Shown here: one piece after another, positions 55,101-64,000 of the stretch
How positions within the stretch are numbered: position 1 is the first letter of the stretch
Layout: each line of letters opens with the position of its first letter
Origin: Eutrigla gurnardus
Lineage: Eukaryota > Chordata > Actinopteri > Perciformes > Triglidae
DNA length: 64,000 nucleotides
NCBI GenBank assembly: GCA_963514095.1
Contig: OY741271.1
Location: forward strand, 20,593,061-20,657,060
Direction: 5' to 3'
Made by a program: the position numbers and the translations under genes
The notes under the pieces: generated by a model
The model's input: only the letters and a program-made list of their open reading frames with translations
What the model was told of the DNA's origin: nothing
Databases searched by the model: none

Positions 55101-58100
55101 CCCAGACATGTCCAGTGTGGTGCTGTTCGGTGCCTGTATAGAAGGAGTAGTCCTCAGGGACAAGTGAGTCCAATTATGTAGATGTTTTTGTAATCCAACT
55201 CTGACAACGAAAAATCTCTCACACATTTAATGCTCAGAGCATGGCACACCAGACGGTCGCTCTCTCTTTATACATTAAGAACAGACCCGAACTAGCTAAA
55301 CAATCTGTACTTTAGGCTCAATCGTGCCTGGGCATGGATCAGATGGCCTAGTGGGAGTGTGCCCTTATATATACTTATATACAAGTTTAAAAACATCAAA
55401 TAGAGTTTATCCCAAATGAAAGGTCAACAAGTTGTAGTTTATCAAAGCTTCTGAGTATTTTGTCTCCACAGGTTTGGTGAAGGAGTTGAAGGTAACCTGG
55501 TGATTGGGACTCTGGCGTGGCCGTCTCCATGGGTCATTGTGTTTGGCTCCTTCTTTTCCACTTGCGGAGCAGGACTCCAGAGTCTGACTGGAGCTCCACG
55601 TCTCCTACAGGCCATCTCTCGAGACGGCATCATCCCATTTCTTAGAGTGCGTACACATTAAGCACTAAAATGCTTCTTTATCTTTAAGAGGGCCAATTAT
55701 GCTTCTTATGTGGTGCATACTTGTATTTCAGGCTCCTGCGAGAACAAATGCTTAATTTTTCCCATCCTGGCTGTGCGGCAGCAGCTCTCCTTAGCCTCTC
55801 TCTGAAACTCTCTATTTGAGCTCCTGCCCCTCCCTCCCAAAAAGCCCAGTCTGCCCTGATTAGTCAGCTGTCCACATAGCAATTTTCTCTAAACGACAGC
55901 ATCTTTTTTCAATTTTGTATTGATGAGGAGAGAGCGTATGCGTATATCTAATCCTTTGATGTTGCTGAAGGTCTTTGGGCACGGCAAGGACAACGGAGAG
56001 CCCACCTGGGCCCTTCTGCTCACAGCTAGCATCTGTGAGATTGGCATCATCATCGCCTCCTTGGATGCTGTCGCACCCATCCTCTCCATGTAAGTGCAAT
56101 GCAACTTCACACACACACACACTGCAATGTTCATATCTGTGCAGGCCTGCTGTAGTTAGGATCCTTCTTTCCCTCATCTTTTTTATTTTCCGTATATTTC
56201 TCTCCTTCACTCTTTAGGTTCTTCTTGATGTGCTACATGTTTGTCAATCTGGCCTGTGCCCTGCAGACTTTGCTGAGGACGCCAAACTGGAGGCCACGCT
56301 TTAAGTTCTACCATTGGTGAGTTTGTCAATCAGCGTGAAAAAACATTCTCAGTAACAGCACTTTTTTACAAGCTGTGGTCATTGATGTGTGCCAGCCAGC
56401 GGCGTGAGGCTGGAAGAAATTTCCCAGACCAAACATGTGATGTAATGTCTTCTGCAGGGCGTTGTCTTTTTTGGGTATGAGCCTGTGTCTGTCGCTCATG
56501 TTTATCTGTTCCTGGTATTACGCCATGGTCGCCATGGGCATCGCCACCTGCATCTACAAATACATTGAGTTCTGTGGGTAAGTAATCATAATGACCTCAT
56601 AGGAGATAAAATTGTATGGCAGCAGCAACAAACTTGTGTTGTTTTGCAGTTCTTTTTTTTAAAGCTTAACAACAGAGATTGATTGTTTTTTATTTATGGA
56701 TCAACATAATAAACAACAACTACCCAAAGAATAGCATGTGAAATTAAAAACACTGATTTCCAACATGGTCACAAGATGTCGGAACACAAAACAAACACAA
56801 AGAAGCGCAAGACATCCAACACAAATCCTATAGCCTTTTCCATAAAAAGCCTTAACCTGACTTCTATAAGCCCCTCTCATATTTAGACTTCCACGCCATG
56901 ACAGCAGTATAAAAAACAGGAATTTCTAGCTATATAATTCACTTCACATGAACACACCCACTAATGTGCTGTATCACAGAGCAGAGAAGGAGTGGGGTGA
57001 TGGGATACGTGGCATCTCCCTAAGCGCTGCACGCTTCGCCCTCATGAGGTTGGAGGAAGGGCCGCCGCATACCAAGAACTGGAGGTCAGTCCACACACAT
57101 CTTCAACTTATTAACAGTTCAACATATATCACCAATTTACTCTGTTTTTTGTCAGGCCTCAGATCCTGGTGCTGGTAAGCATGGACGCTGAACAGAATGT
57201 AGAGCAGCCACGCCTCCTCTCTCTGGCCAATCAGCTGAAAGCAGGAAAGGGTCTGACCATTGTTGGCACCTCAGTTCAAGGAACCTTCCTCGACAACTAC
57301 ACCGAGGCCCAGACAGCAGATCAGGTTCATCCTCTAATCTCTTACACTCAACTCTCAACACAATTTTTCACAGTCACATGCGCCTGAAAACATGTGGAAA
57401 ACATTAGTCTCTCATCCTTTCATACAAGATGCTTGGGAGGTTGCGCCTGCTGTTATCAAGCAATCAAAACATCAGCTTCACTCTGTCAAACTGTCAGAGC
57501 ATGCTGTCACTAACCACACTCCCTGAATAAATATGATCTAATCTTTGGAGAGGAAAGCAAACAGATGTGTTGGCAGTATCCATTTGAAGGATACATCCAG
57601 GATGTCAAAGGGCAGTGAAAACCGGTTTAAAAGATAAAGAACGAAGCTAAAGCTACAGATCATGCCTTTGGTAAGGCAGATCACACCTCCATTCTTCTCC
57701 TCCCAACCTACAGACAACCTAACCCAAGATAAACTGATTTTCGGTCAGTCCAGCGATGGACTGACTCTACGGGACTGTTTTGAAACTACAGACTAGCAGA
57801 TGTTCTGTGCTGTAGCTGATGGAGACATTGATGAATACACAGATTCTGTCTCAGCCTACATCTCCAAGTGCATCGATGATGTCGTCCCGAGTGTCAATGT
57901 CAAGACTTTCCCCAACCAGCCTGGGTCAATGTGATGTAAGGGATAAGGTCAGAACATGGTGCTCTGCCTTTAGCCCTGGGGTCCTGGAGAATTTGAGGAA
58001 GTCCAGATATGACCTACGGAAAGCCATCAAATACCCCAGATGCATGTGGTGTGGACTGCGATCCATCACTTACTACAAAGGGAGAAATAGTACAGACACC

Positions 58101-61100
58101 CAGCCAGCTGCCACTCTCCCAGGTGACCTCAATAGCTTCTACGCACGGTTTCAGTCTTCCCCTCTCTGTGTTTTTGTAGTCTCTGCGTAAGTTGATGGAG
58201 ACGGAGAAGGTGAAGGGCTTCTCTCAGGTGGTCATCTCCTCCAATCTGAGAGACGGGACGTCCCACCTGATCCAGGTTGGAGGACTGGGAGGTCTGAAGC
58301 ACAACACTGTATTGGTTAGCTGGCCCCGAAACTGGAAACAGCCTGAGTACCACCAGCAATTCAGGAACTTTATCGGTAAGTCTGTAACACTGATAAACTG
58401 AGATATTAGTTAAAGTGATGGTTCGGAGTAAAATGCACCCTAGGGTCATATCCACCATGACATCCAGCCAAATACCCCCTCAGAAGAATTTTTAGCGATG
58501 GTCAACATTGGTCAAGATAGGGTTATCAGCCGAATGGCTTAGTACTGGCGCGATGGTACAGTGTGTATATCTCGTAAATTACCCGACTAATAATGCATGG
58601 AATGTTACCAAACTTCTGCAGTAGTACACATAGTGTCTGTACTCACAAAACGAGGCATTTGGAAGTTTGTAAGTACACCAGGAGTTTATTTAAAAGAACA
58701 CATGCCTGATAGCTTCTATCCTCTGCTGCTAACGCTACCGCTGCGTTGACGCCACTTCCGTCTTTCCGGAAAAGTTTGTAAAAGTCCTCTTCAAAACTCA
58801 CAAGTGTAAGGAAAAAGCTAGTGAATTCAACACTCCATCAAAATGTATTGACAACTGAAATAATTGAATACTTGGTACTAGATGATATTTGAAAGCGTTT
58901 TAAGTGTTGACCTGATAATACAAGCATTTATAAAAATTCAGCAAAACTTTTTCATACTCTCGCATGAAACTTGCCTTACGGAAACAGCTGGGTACACGCC
59001 CCTGTCACTGAGCAGAGGATGGATGGTTGAGGGATAGTCAGACACCGTTATTCAGTGAGTTGAAAGGTACTTCTATTTCAAGGATTGTTGAGTTTCTTAG
59101 TGAGTTGGAAGGTAGGACAAGATGCCACCTATTTGTATATATCCAGGCTGCGGTCTAAAAGCTAAAGGCTATAATCCAGAGAGTTTCCATGAGCTGCCGT
59201 TTCGCTACAGTGATCCGGAGCTTATACAATAGTGGCTTTTTGTTCTCAACATAGACATCACAACGGCAGTCGAGACGCTGAGAAAGAAGCACTATAGCAG
59301 ATGTCTGTAGCAGACATTTCAATAAAGACGACTTCCTTTATCCCAGTCGACACAGCGGTAGCATTAGCAGCAGAGGAAGCTATCAGGCAAGTGTTCTTTT
59401 AAATAAACTCCTTGTGTACTTACAAACTTTCAAATGCCTCGTTTTGTGAGTACAGACCCTATGTGTACTACTGCAGAAGTTTGGTTACATTTCATGCATT
59501 ATTAGTCGGGTAATTTACGAGATATACACACTGTACCATTCGCGCCAGTACTAAGCCATTCGGCTAATAGCGGCTATCTTGACCAATGTTGACCATCGCT
59601 AAAAATGCTTCTGAGGGGGTATTTGGCTGGACGTCATGGTGGAAATTACCTAGGGTACATTTTACTCCTAACCATCGCTTTAATACACGTAATTATCCTG
59701 GAAGATAAATAATATTTGTTTTACTGAACACCCCCCTCCCTGTCTAATGGGAGGAATTAAACAAAGTGAGGTAAACATTTCACAAGCTCTCCATGGTATT
59801 TCATAACAAACCCGTTTTGTCCATCTGCAGAGGTGGTTCGAGAGACAACGGTAGCCAGTCTGGCCTTGTTGGTTCCTAAGAATATCTCCACTTACCCGTC
59901 CAATGGGGAACGCTTCACCGAAGGCTACATAGATGTGTGGTGGATCGTCCATGATGGAGGCATGTTGATGCTCCTGCCCTTCCTGCTGCGTCAGCATAAG
60001 GTGGGAAGCAAGACGCTGTGAAATATTCTTCACACTTGAGAAGGTTTGATAAGGTTTCGCCCGAGGAAAACGAAATAATAAACCCAAGCTAGATTAAAAC
60101 AAGGACATTTTTGTTCATCACCTGTGAATGTTCCTGTTTCAGGTGTGGAGGAAGTGCAAGATGCGCATTTTTACCGTAGCTCAGATGGATGACAATAGTA
60201 TCCAGATGAAGAAAGACCTCATCACCTTCCTGTATCACCTGCGCATCGACGCTGTGGTGGAAGTAGTGGAGATGGTGAGAGGCTCGTCTGTCACATGATC
60301 GCATTTCCTTTGATTGTATGACTCCTGTTTCCTTACTTGGCCACTGTATTGATGAATGTCTTTTTGGCTTCACAGCATGACGGTGACATCTCGGCCTACA
60401 CCTATGAGAAGACACTGATAATGGAACAACGATCACAGATCCTCAAACAGATGCATCTGACCAAGAACGAGAAGGAGAGAGAGGTAAAACTGGAGAAACC
60501 TTAACACCTAAAGAGGGCTCATATCATTTTAACTTTAGCTTTTACCGAGTGGAACAAACTGAAACAATGGTTTGCATATGACCCTGAAGGCATTAAAGCT
60601 CTAGTCTACGATTTTTCACTTGAGCCAAATCCATCCAGTCCGCATGGCTACTATTGGCTAAATGTTCCGATACAATCCTCGCTCACTCTCCTGCTCACGT
60701 CTCGTCCCGACTCACTTCACTTCACTTTCTCGCGTAAAATGTTTTCAGAAACACATTTCGGTGAACTATTTTCGTAAAATAAGAGGAAGGTGGGAGGCTG
60801 CGAGGGGAGAACGATACGAGCTCGGAGGAGCACAGAGGGGAGGTGTGTGTTGGGGGCTTTTTTCAAACCTTTCAAATCGTAGACTAGAGCTTTAATGTTG
60901 ACATTTGTCATTATCACTCTGCTCTCCTGGGTGGGGGATTGGTTTATAATAACGTGTTGGTGTCTGGACTTGTTTTCACTGATCTGGGGGGGGGGGATGG
61001 ATTCCAGAGGGAAATTCCAAATTAAACCTGGTCCTTTTCCTTACTTCTTTTTTATATATAACTAAAGATCCAGAGCATTACAGATTCATCCCGTGGGTCC

Positions 61101-63557
61101 ATTCGTCGCAAAAACCCGTCCGCCTTGCGCTCCCGGCACAGCGTCGATGAAGGAGCCAGCGTGCCAGAGCAACCAGAAGACGAGGTAATGCTGCCACAGA
61201 TCTTTTTAGGATAAATTATTTGCTCATTTACAGCACGTCTGTCATCGTTCTGTCCACGCCTGCTTGTCTCTGTGTACTCCGGTTTGGGCAGAATCTACTG
61301 TTTGTGTGGTTTTATTTCAGCAGCCATCACAGTTTTTATTCTTTCCAGTGGCTGCCCGGTGATTTCCACTGGCCAGTTTCACCCACACTGACAGGTGTCT
61401 CTTCTCCTCTCTTTCACTGTCGCGTCACGGTGTCCCTGTCTCAGTCTGTGGCTGTCTCCAACTCAAAACAGGTGCAGCTGATCCACAGTAAGAATGCCTC
61501 CACACCAACCAGCCCCACATCCCCCTCGGCGCCAGCGGGGGGCGCTGACAAAGGAAAGACCCATTTATCGGCAAACCCGGAGGCGGGCAAAGACCTCTTC
61601 AACATGAAGCCGTGAGTTAACTGCCGGTTTCACTTCCGCAGGAAGATGCACCGTAAAACATGACATTCACACAGGAACGTGGGCCAGTGTCGTGTTCATT
61701 TTGTCAGCTCTTTGTAAATTAAGTCTTAGTGCTGTGTATGAAGTCCTTGTTTGTTTTTATCATATTTAGTCAAGTTTTAGTTGACTAATAGTCTAGGAAT
61801 TTTAATCCTATTTAAAGGTCTGGTCTATGATTTAAAAGATTTGTCAATTGAGCCAAAATTGAGCAGTTCAGGTATGGAGCAGGGCTCTCAAGTGTTTAAC
61901 TGAGTTCATCTCCTTTTCCATCTTGGAATGGAACCATATGGCGGCCATCTTGGCTGTGATGTATCAACACCACAGCTAAGAGGGCCGCCAAGATGGTGTA
62001 TAGGCTATCGATGTCAATGGTAAATAAGGAGGAGTGGGTGGGAACAGCCATGGGTCTAATGGTGTCTATGAAATGGTAAGTGTCTTTGATTAGCTGGGGT
62101 GGAGAGGTGGAGAGGGGGCCAAGGAAGTGTTCTATATATTCGGAGATGTGGTATGAGGTGCTGCTGCAATCAGAAACTATGGGTCTGCCGGTATGGTCCA
62201 GGTGTGGGGCTCTTTGTGAATTTTGTGTTTGGAAGTTATGATTTTTTTATCGTGAAGGGATTGGTAATAGTCCTGAGTTGTATCTGGGTCTGGAGTTGGG
62301 TTCTAGCTGGGATGGGTCTATAGTGGTCGCCCGCAAGCTCTCGAAAATCTTTTAAACTGACCGTTGTCTGTTGATCTAATATGACTCAGCAACTGCATAG
62401 CTTATTTCTTGCATAAAATGTTTTCAGAAACATATTTCGGTGAACTATTTTCGTAAAATAAGAGGGAGGTGGGAGGCTCCGAGGGATCGTAGACCATAGC
62501 TTTAAGTCAAGTTTTTGTCTCATAGATATTTTAGTGTTTCTTTAAAACATTAAATTAAGATTGATTATCATTTAAGTCAATCTAGTCCAACCAAAATATA
62601 TATTTGTCATTTGGTATAAGATTCATGTTTTCCTTTTCCTGATGAAAAACACATGAATGGTTAAGAATGCAACCTAAACTGCTCGTTTTATAGTGAACCA
62701 ATGTAACTTATGATAGGCTGCTATGTGATTATTACGTCAACAGCTCCGATGTAAACACTGATGTAGCTAGTTGATGCTAGTTAAGGCGTAAATCATTGAG
62801 AATAGTGCACAAACAATGTAATTTGATCTACCTGCAAAACATAGATTATAAAAGTTTGCCAGCTAAACTGCTAGGTCCCATTTATTCCTCAGTAAAATTA
62901 TGAGGTCTTATATTAGGCTATAGCTGATTATAGCCATCTAGCAATGTTTCCTACCTCGATTTTCAGGTGGTTGGACTTAATATGTCGCTTCAGGTTAGTT
63001 GTATTTTTTCCAAATGTTTTTTATTTATTGAAGTACATTCTTGTCTCATCTTTTTTCATCAACAATATTGCATATTAATGAAGTCACAGTCAATGTTGAA
63101 GGACGTTGGTGCAATCTCGCCATTGTATCGTCTTAGTCATTGAAAAGAGGTTGTTGAGGTATTTAACACTAGATAAGTTTTAAATGTGTGTAAATCAACC
63201 CATGTTCCAGGACATTGTGCTCCGGGCCACATGACAAACAACACTTTGAACTTTAACCACTAAGAAGTACATGTTGGTAATTAACCGTCATCATTTCCAC
63301 CCTTACATGCTGCTGCAGGGAATGGGAGCACTTGTGAGTACTTGTATATTGTCCGGGTCACGCACTGTGAAGGACTGATTTGTGAACCAAACCCAACGTG
63401 CCTTTATTGTTTTCTTGCGTCAGGAGCCAGGTGGACGTGAGGCGCATGCACACGGCTATGCGGCTCAACGAGGTCATCACGAAGAAGTCCAAGGAGGCGA
63501 AACTTGTCCTGCTCAATATGCCTGGACCACCCAAGAACCGCGTGGGCAATGAGAACT
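32694..63557 (+). CDS. slc12a5: Neuronal K-Cl cotransporter KCC2, 25 coding exons, 3' end missing
   Basis: Exons: 32694-32748, 51328-51431, 51514-51654, 52383-52529, 52700-52754, 52843-52973, 53490-53737, 54174-54385, 54476-54643, 54883-54981, 55106-55163, 55472-55646, 55971-56089, 56218-56316, 56458-56577, 56980-57084, 57156-57324, 58180-58375, 59831-60000, 60143-60274, 60376-60483, 61068-61184, 61472-61611, 63319-63333, 63424-63557. All are GT-AG with a continuous frame: 1072 complete codons. The N-terminus MLNNMTDCEEGEGG and the LANYSNLPTGSKEHEEAENN segment identify KCC2 (b isoform type) rather than KCC1/3/4. Twelve-TM amino-acid permease core from about residue 103. The extracellular loop after TM5 has the four KCC cysteines 296, 311, 331, 340 and glycosylation sites Asn300, 319, 337, 348. 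The cytoplasmic C-tail keeps RRMHTAMRL (Thr1038, equivalent to the WNK/SPAK-regulated Thr1007). Role: electroneutral K+/Cl- export at the neuronal plasma membrane, keeping GABA/glycine responses inhibitory. The final exon, about 30 residues, lies beyond the edge. Which fish paralogue (a or b) is unclear. Confidence 0.97.
33265..33414 (+). mobile_element. Solo end of the THAP/TTAA transposon family
   Basis: About 150 bp nearly identical to the right terminus of the element at 58410-59683, sharing TTGACCAATGTTGACCATCG and GGGGGTATTTGGCTGGACGT. It ends in ACCATCACT followed by TTAA at 33411-33414. No left terminus is found nearby. Confidence 0.85.
34503..34680 (+). mobile_element. tRNA-derived SINE
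   Basis: A-box-like TGGCTCGGACATAGAGTGGG near 34511 and B-box-like GGTTTGATCCC at 34552-34562. A body with TCCTAAATTGCTCCCGA and a (TGTAA)n tail near 34656-34672 follow. This matches a common fish tRNA-SINE family from memory. Confidence 0.75.
35710..36647 (+). mobile_element. TTAA-flanked DNA transposon with degraded THAP zinc finger
   Basis: Left end TTAA-AGGTCCCAGATTATG (TTAA at 35710) and right end inverse AGATCCCATATTATG-TTAA (TTAA at 36644-36647) form imperfect inverted termini with a TTAA target duplication. Inside, a plus-strand frame (36041-36370) carries the C-terminal half of a THAP finger: YVCANHFTSDCF near residues 60-72, followed by GQYKAGF and VPTIRD. The N-terminal zinc ligands are not clear, and no transposase catalytic core remains. 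TTAA plus THAP is the combination known for Kolobok elements. Confidence 0.75.
37123..37167. repeat. (AC)n microsatellite
   Basis: AC repeats with one G interruption, preceded by a (TATG)-rich stretch. Confidence 0.93.
38368..38700. mobile_element. Degenerate fish SINE-type repeat
   Basis: Phrases such as CACCCTGGTCAGGTCGCCAG, CATGCAAACTCCACACAGAA and TGTGAGGGGATCACAGTGCA recall a widespread teleost repeat in rearranged form. The head and tail are scrambled. The open frames across it are not genes. Confidence 0.55.
39822..39906. repeat. (GA)n microsatellite, 85 bp
   Basis: A pure GA tract following a short GT run; a mirror-repeat purine strand in slc12a5 intron 1. Confidence 0.96.
41274..41294 (+). 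repeat. Run of 21 G
   Basis: Uninterrupted G homopolymer after GGA. It creates the poly-Gly in an otherwise meaningless open frame at 41163-41384. Length may be affected by sequencing. Confidence 0.9.
46395..46690 (+). mobile_element. Decayed LINE reverse transcriptase
   Basis: In shifting frames the stretch reads APQGSILGPVLFIIL (46419-46463), NAHLYAHDTVLYYF (about 46482-46523, YADD decayed to YAHD), a Leu/Lys-rich block, and TLNGHNIDRTS near 46630-46665. These are the RT motifs of a non-LTR retrotransposon of the jockey/CR1 group, interrupted by frameshifts and stops. Confidence 0.78.
48240..48291. repeat. (TA)n microsatellite
   Basis: About 26 uninterrupted TA units, flanked by TATATGC and CGGACAC. 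Confidence 0.95.
50698..50770 (-). repeat. SINE tail fragment
   Basis: Begins with TCCATCCATCC and continues with ACCGCTTATCCT and GGCTGGAGCCGATCCCAGCT. This is the inverse of the 3' end (ending GGATGGATGG) of a very common fish SINE. Confidence 0.7.
51880..52290 (+). repeat. Dispersed teleost repeat copy in slc12a5 intron 3
   Basis: Same family as 7785-8260, with CCATAAACTCATGTTTACAA, GTAATTTTCTCATCGACTTC and AGTCGCCCCCTGATG. It ends about 90 bp before exon 4. Confidence 0.65.
57765..58150 (+). mobile_element. L2-like LINE ORF fragment in slc12a5 intron 17
   Basis: One frame reads TLRDCFETTD then QMFCAVADGDIDEYTDSV, SAYISKCIDDVVPSV and NVKTFPNQPG. Later frames give the equivalents of RYDLRKAIK, YKGRN and LNSFYARF. 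This is the linker between endonuclease and RT of fish L2-type LINEs. It is broken by stops and frame changes. It ends about 30 bp before exon 18. Confidence 0.8.
58410..59683. mobile_element. TTAA-flanked transposon with ~330-bp inverted termini
   Basis: Left arm 58414-58746 and right arm about 59345-59679 are inverted copies of each other (phrases CTTCTGCAGTAGTACACATA, ATTACCCGACTAATAATGCA and their inverses). TTAA flanks both outer ends at 58410-58413 and 59680-59683, with outermost bases AGTGATGG and its inverse. The core holds a THAP-domain relic listed separately. The element lies wholly in slc12a5 intron 18. TTAA duplication plus THAP coding suggests Kolobok; P elements also carry THAP but make 8-bp duplications. 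Confidence 0.85.
59122..59344 (+). pseudogene. Broken THAP zinc-finger coding sequence of a transposase
   Basis: From an ATG at 59122 the frame reads MPPICIYPGCGLKAKG, FHELPFRYSDPELIQ, then TAG at 59230-59232, then WLFVLNID. After a frame change it resumes as DVCSRHFNKDDFLYP near 59300-59344. The C-x4-C pair, the tryptophan, and the C-x2-H-F are the C2CH zinc ligands and core of a THAP domain. The stop and frameshift make it non-functional. No catalytic domain follows: the right arm begins immediately. Confidence 0.8.
60593..60895. mobile_element. MITE with 22-bp inverted termini and TTAA duplication
   Basis: Left terminus AGCTCTAGTCTACGATTT after TTAA at 60593-60596. The right terminus is its exact inverse before TTAA at 60892-60895. 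The body is 295 bp and non-coding, in slc12a5 intron 21. It shares AAAATGTTTTCAGAAACA and GGTGAACTATTTTCGTAAAA with the element at 61812-62505. Confidence 0.88.
61812..62505. mobile_element. Second, longer member of the same TTAA MITE family
   Basis: Left end TTAA-AGGTCTGGTCTATGATTT and right end GATCGTAGACCATAGCT-TTAA match the 60593-60895 element, with the same right-half phrases at 62415-62490. About 400 bp of extra sequence sits inside, including an inverted repeat built around CCATCTTGGC and its inverse (61918-61998). Located in slc12a5 intron 23. Confidence 0.8.
63319..63333 (+). CDS. slc12a5: slc12a5 15-nt microexon
   Basis: Between a CAG acceptor and a GTGAGT donor lie 15 bases that complete a Pro codon and add E-W-E-H plus two bases of Leu. 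It exactly bridges the phase-2 end of exon 23 (MKP) and the phase-2 start of exon 25, giving MKPEWEHL, matching human KCC2 MKPEWENL. Isoforms skipping it would stay in frame, losing five residues. Confidence 0.9.
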
Positions 63558-64000
63558 GTATCCTACGTCATTTATACGACACACTGCAGTCCTTGTTTAC
63601 CAGCATAAAAACAGAAAAACATAAACACAGTAAAACGCTACAACTGAAGTCTGAACTCTACAGTTTATCGTATTTGAATTAAGAGCTGTTTGAGCTTTTT
63701 TGTGTAGTTACAGATTCACTATGTATATGGGATAATGCCCTTCAAAGTGTCCATTATCAGGAATTAATCATCAAAAGATAGGTAAAAAATCCTAATTCAT
63801 TCCTGATAATGAACTCTATTATTGAGCATTATCTCGCTTACATCATGGTAACCAAAAATATTTAAGATCAATTTTTATTTTCATGCATTTCGCAATCAAA
63901 ATCTAAAGTCTTTCAAAAGCTGAAACTCCATTTCCCTGGTAACACTGAGGTTTTGCCACTTCTCCTCCTGTCGTAACAGAATCAGACGAAACATGTAATA
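63558..64000. other. slc12a5 intron 25, to the right edge
   Basis: Starts with donor GTATCC. I see no sequence coding the family's terminal YMEFLEVLTE...ITIYS segment, so the last exon is outside the window. Confidence 0.7.

Noticed and set aside
57171..57180. GTAAGC inside slc12a5 exon 17 as a donor
   Set aside because: Using it would remove the conserved SMDAEQN...GKGLTIVG coding stretch; the frame continues through it and matches KCC2.

Overview
The window looks like nuclear DNA of a ray-finned fish, most likely a percomorph teleost. Vertebrate multi-exon genes with GT-AG introns are embedded in fish-type repeats: tRNA-derived SINEs, decayed CR1/Rex1-like and L2-like LINE pieces, TTAA-flanked MITEs and very dense dinucleotide microsatellites. 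There is no bacterial-style organisation, and nearly all long open frames outside the genes are chance or repeat-driven. All exon models below were built by eye from splice sites and reading-frame continuity, and family assignments rest on recalled vertebrate proteins.

Layout. (1) 2718-2942, minus: first coding exon of a MAP-kinase-activated protein kinase, best fit mapkapk2; the rest lies beyond the left edge. (2) 2943-8796: repeat-rich intergenic DNA with a LINE endonuclease relic. (3) 8825-17987, plus: complete 15-exon eif2d (ligatin), 595 codons, with a short upstream ORF ending 4 nt before its start. (4) 18070-20849: intergenic, with a 12-copy 26-bp minisatellite. (5) 20850-21948, minus: complete two-exon GPR139-like orphan receptor, 324 aa. 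(6) 21949-32693: intergenic, with LINE relics, a 240-bp direct repeat, telomere-like repeats and two (TG)n tracts of about 120 bp. (7) 32694-63557, plus: slc12a5 (neuronal K-Cl cotransporter KCC2), 25 coding exons and 1072 complete codons; only the last exon (about 30 residues) is missing at the right edge. Its intron 1 is 18.6 kb and later introns carry several transposon relics.

The genes are independent transcription units, not an operon. eif2d lies next to mapkapk2 in human 1q32 as I recall, so the left half looks like conserved synteny. eIF2D acts in translation initiation and recycling, MAPKAPK2 in p38 stress signalling, the receptor is an orphan class-A GPCR, and KCC2 sets neuronal chloride for GABA/glycine inhibition.

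Most interesting signals: the minimal uORF abutting the start of eif2d, whose product is itself a recycling/reinitiation factor; a set of TTAA-flanked elements, two of which carry broken THAP zinc-finger coding sequence (Kolobok-like); an L2-like LINE fragment ending about 30 bp before a KCC2 exon; and a 15-nt KCC2 microexon.
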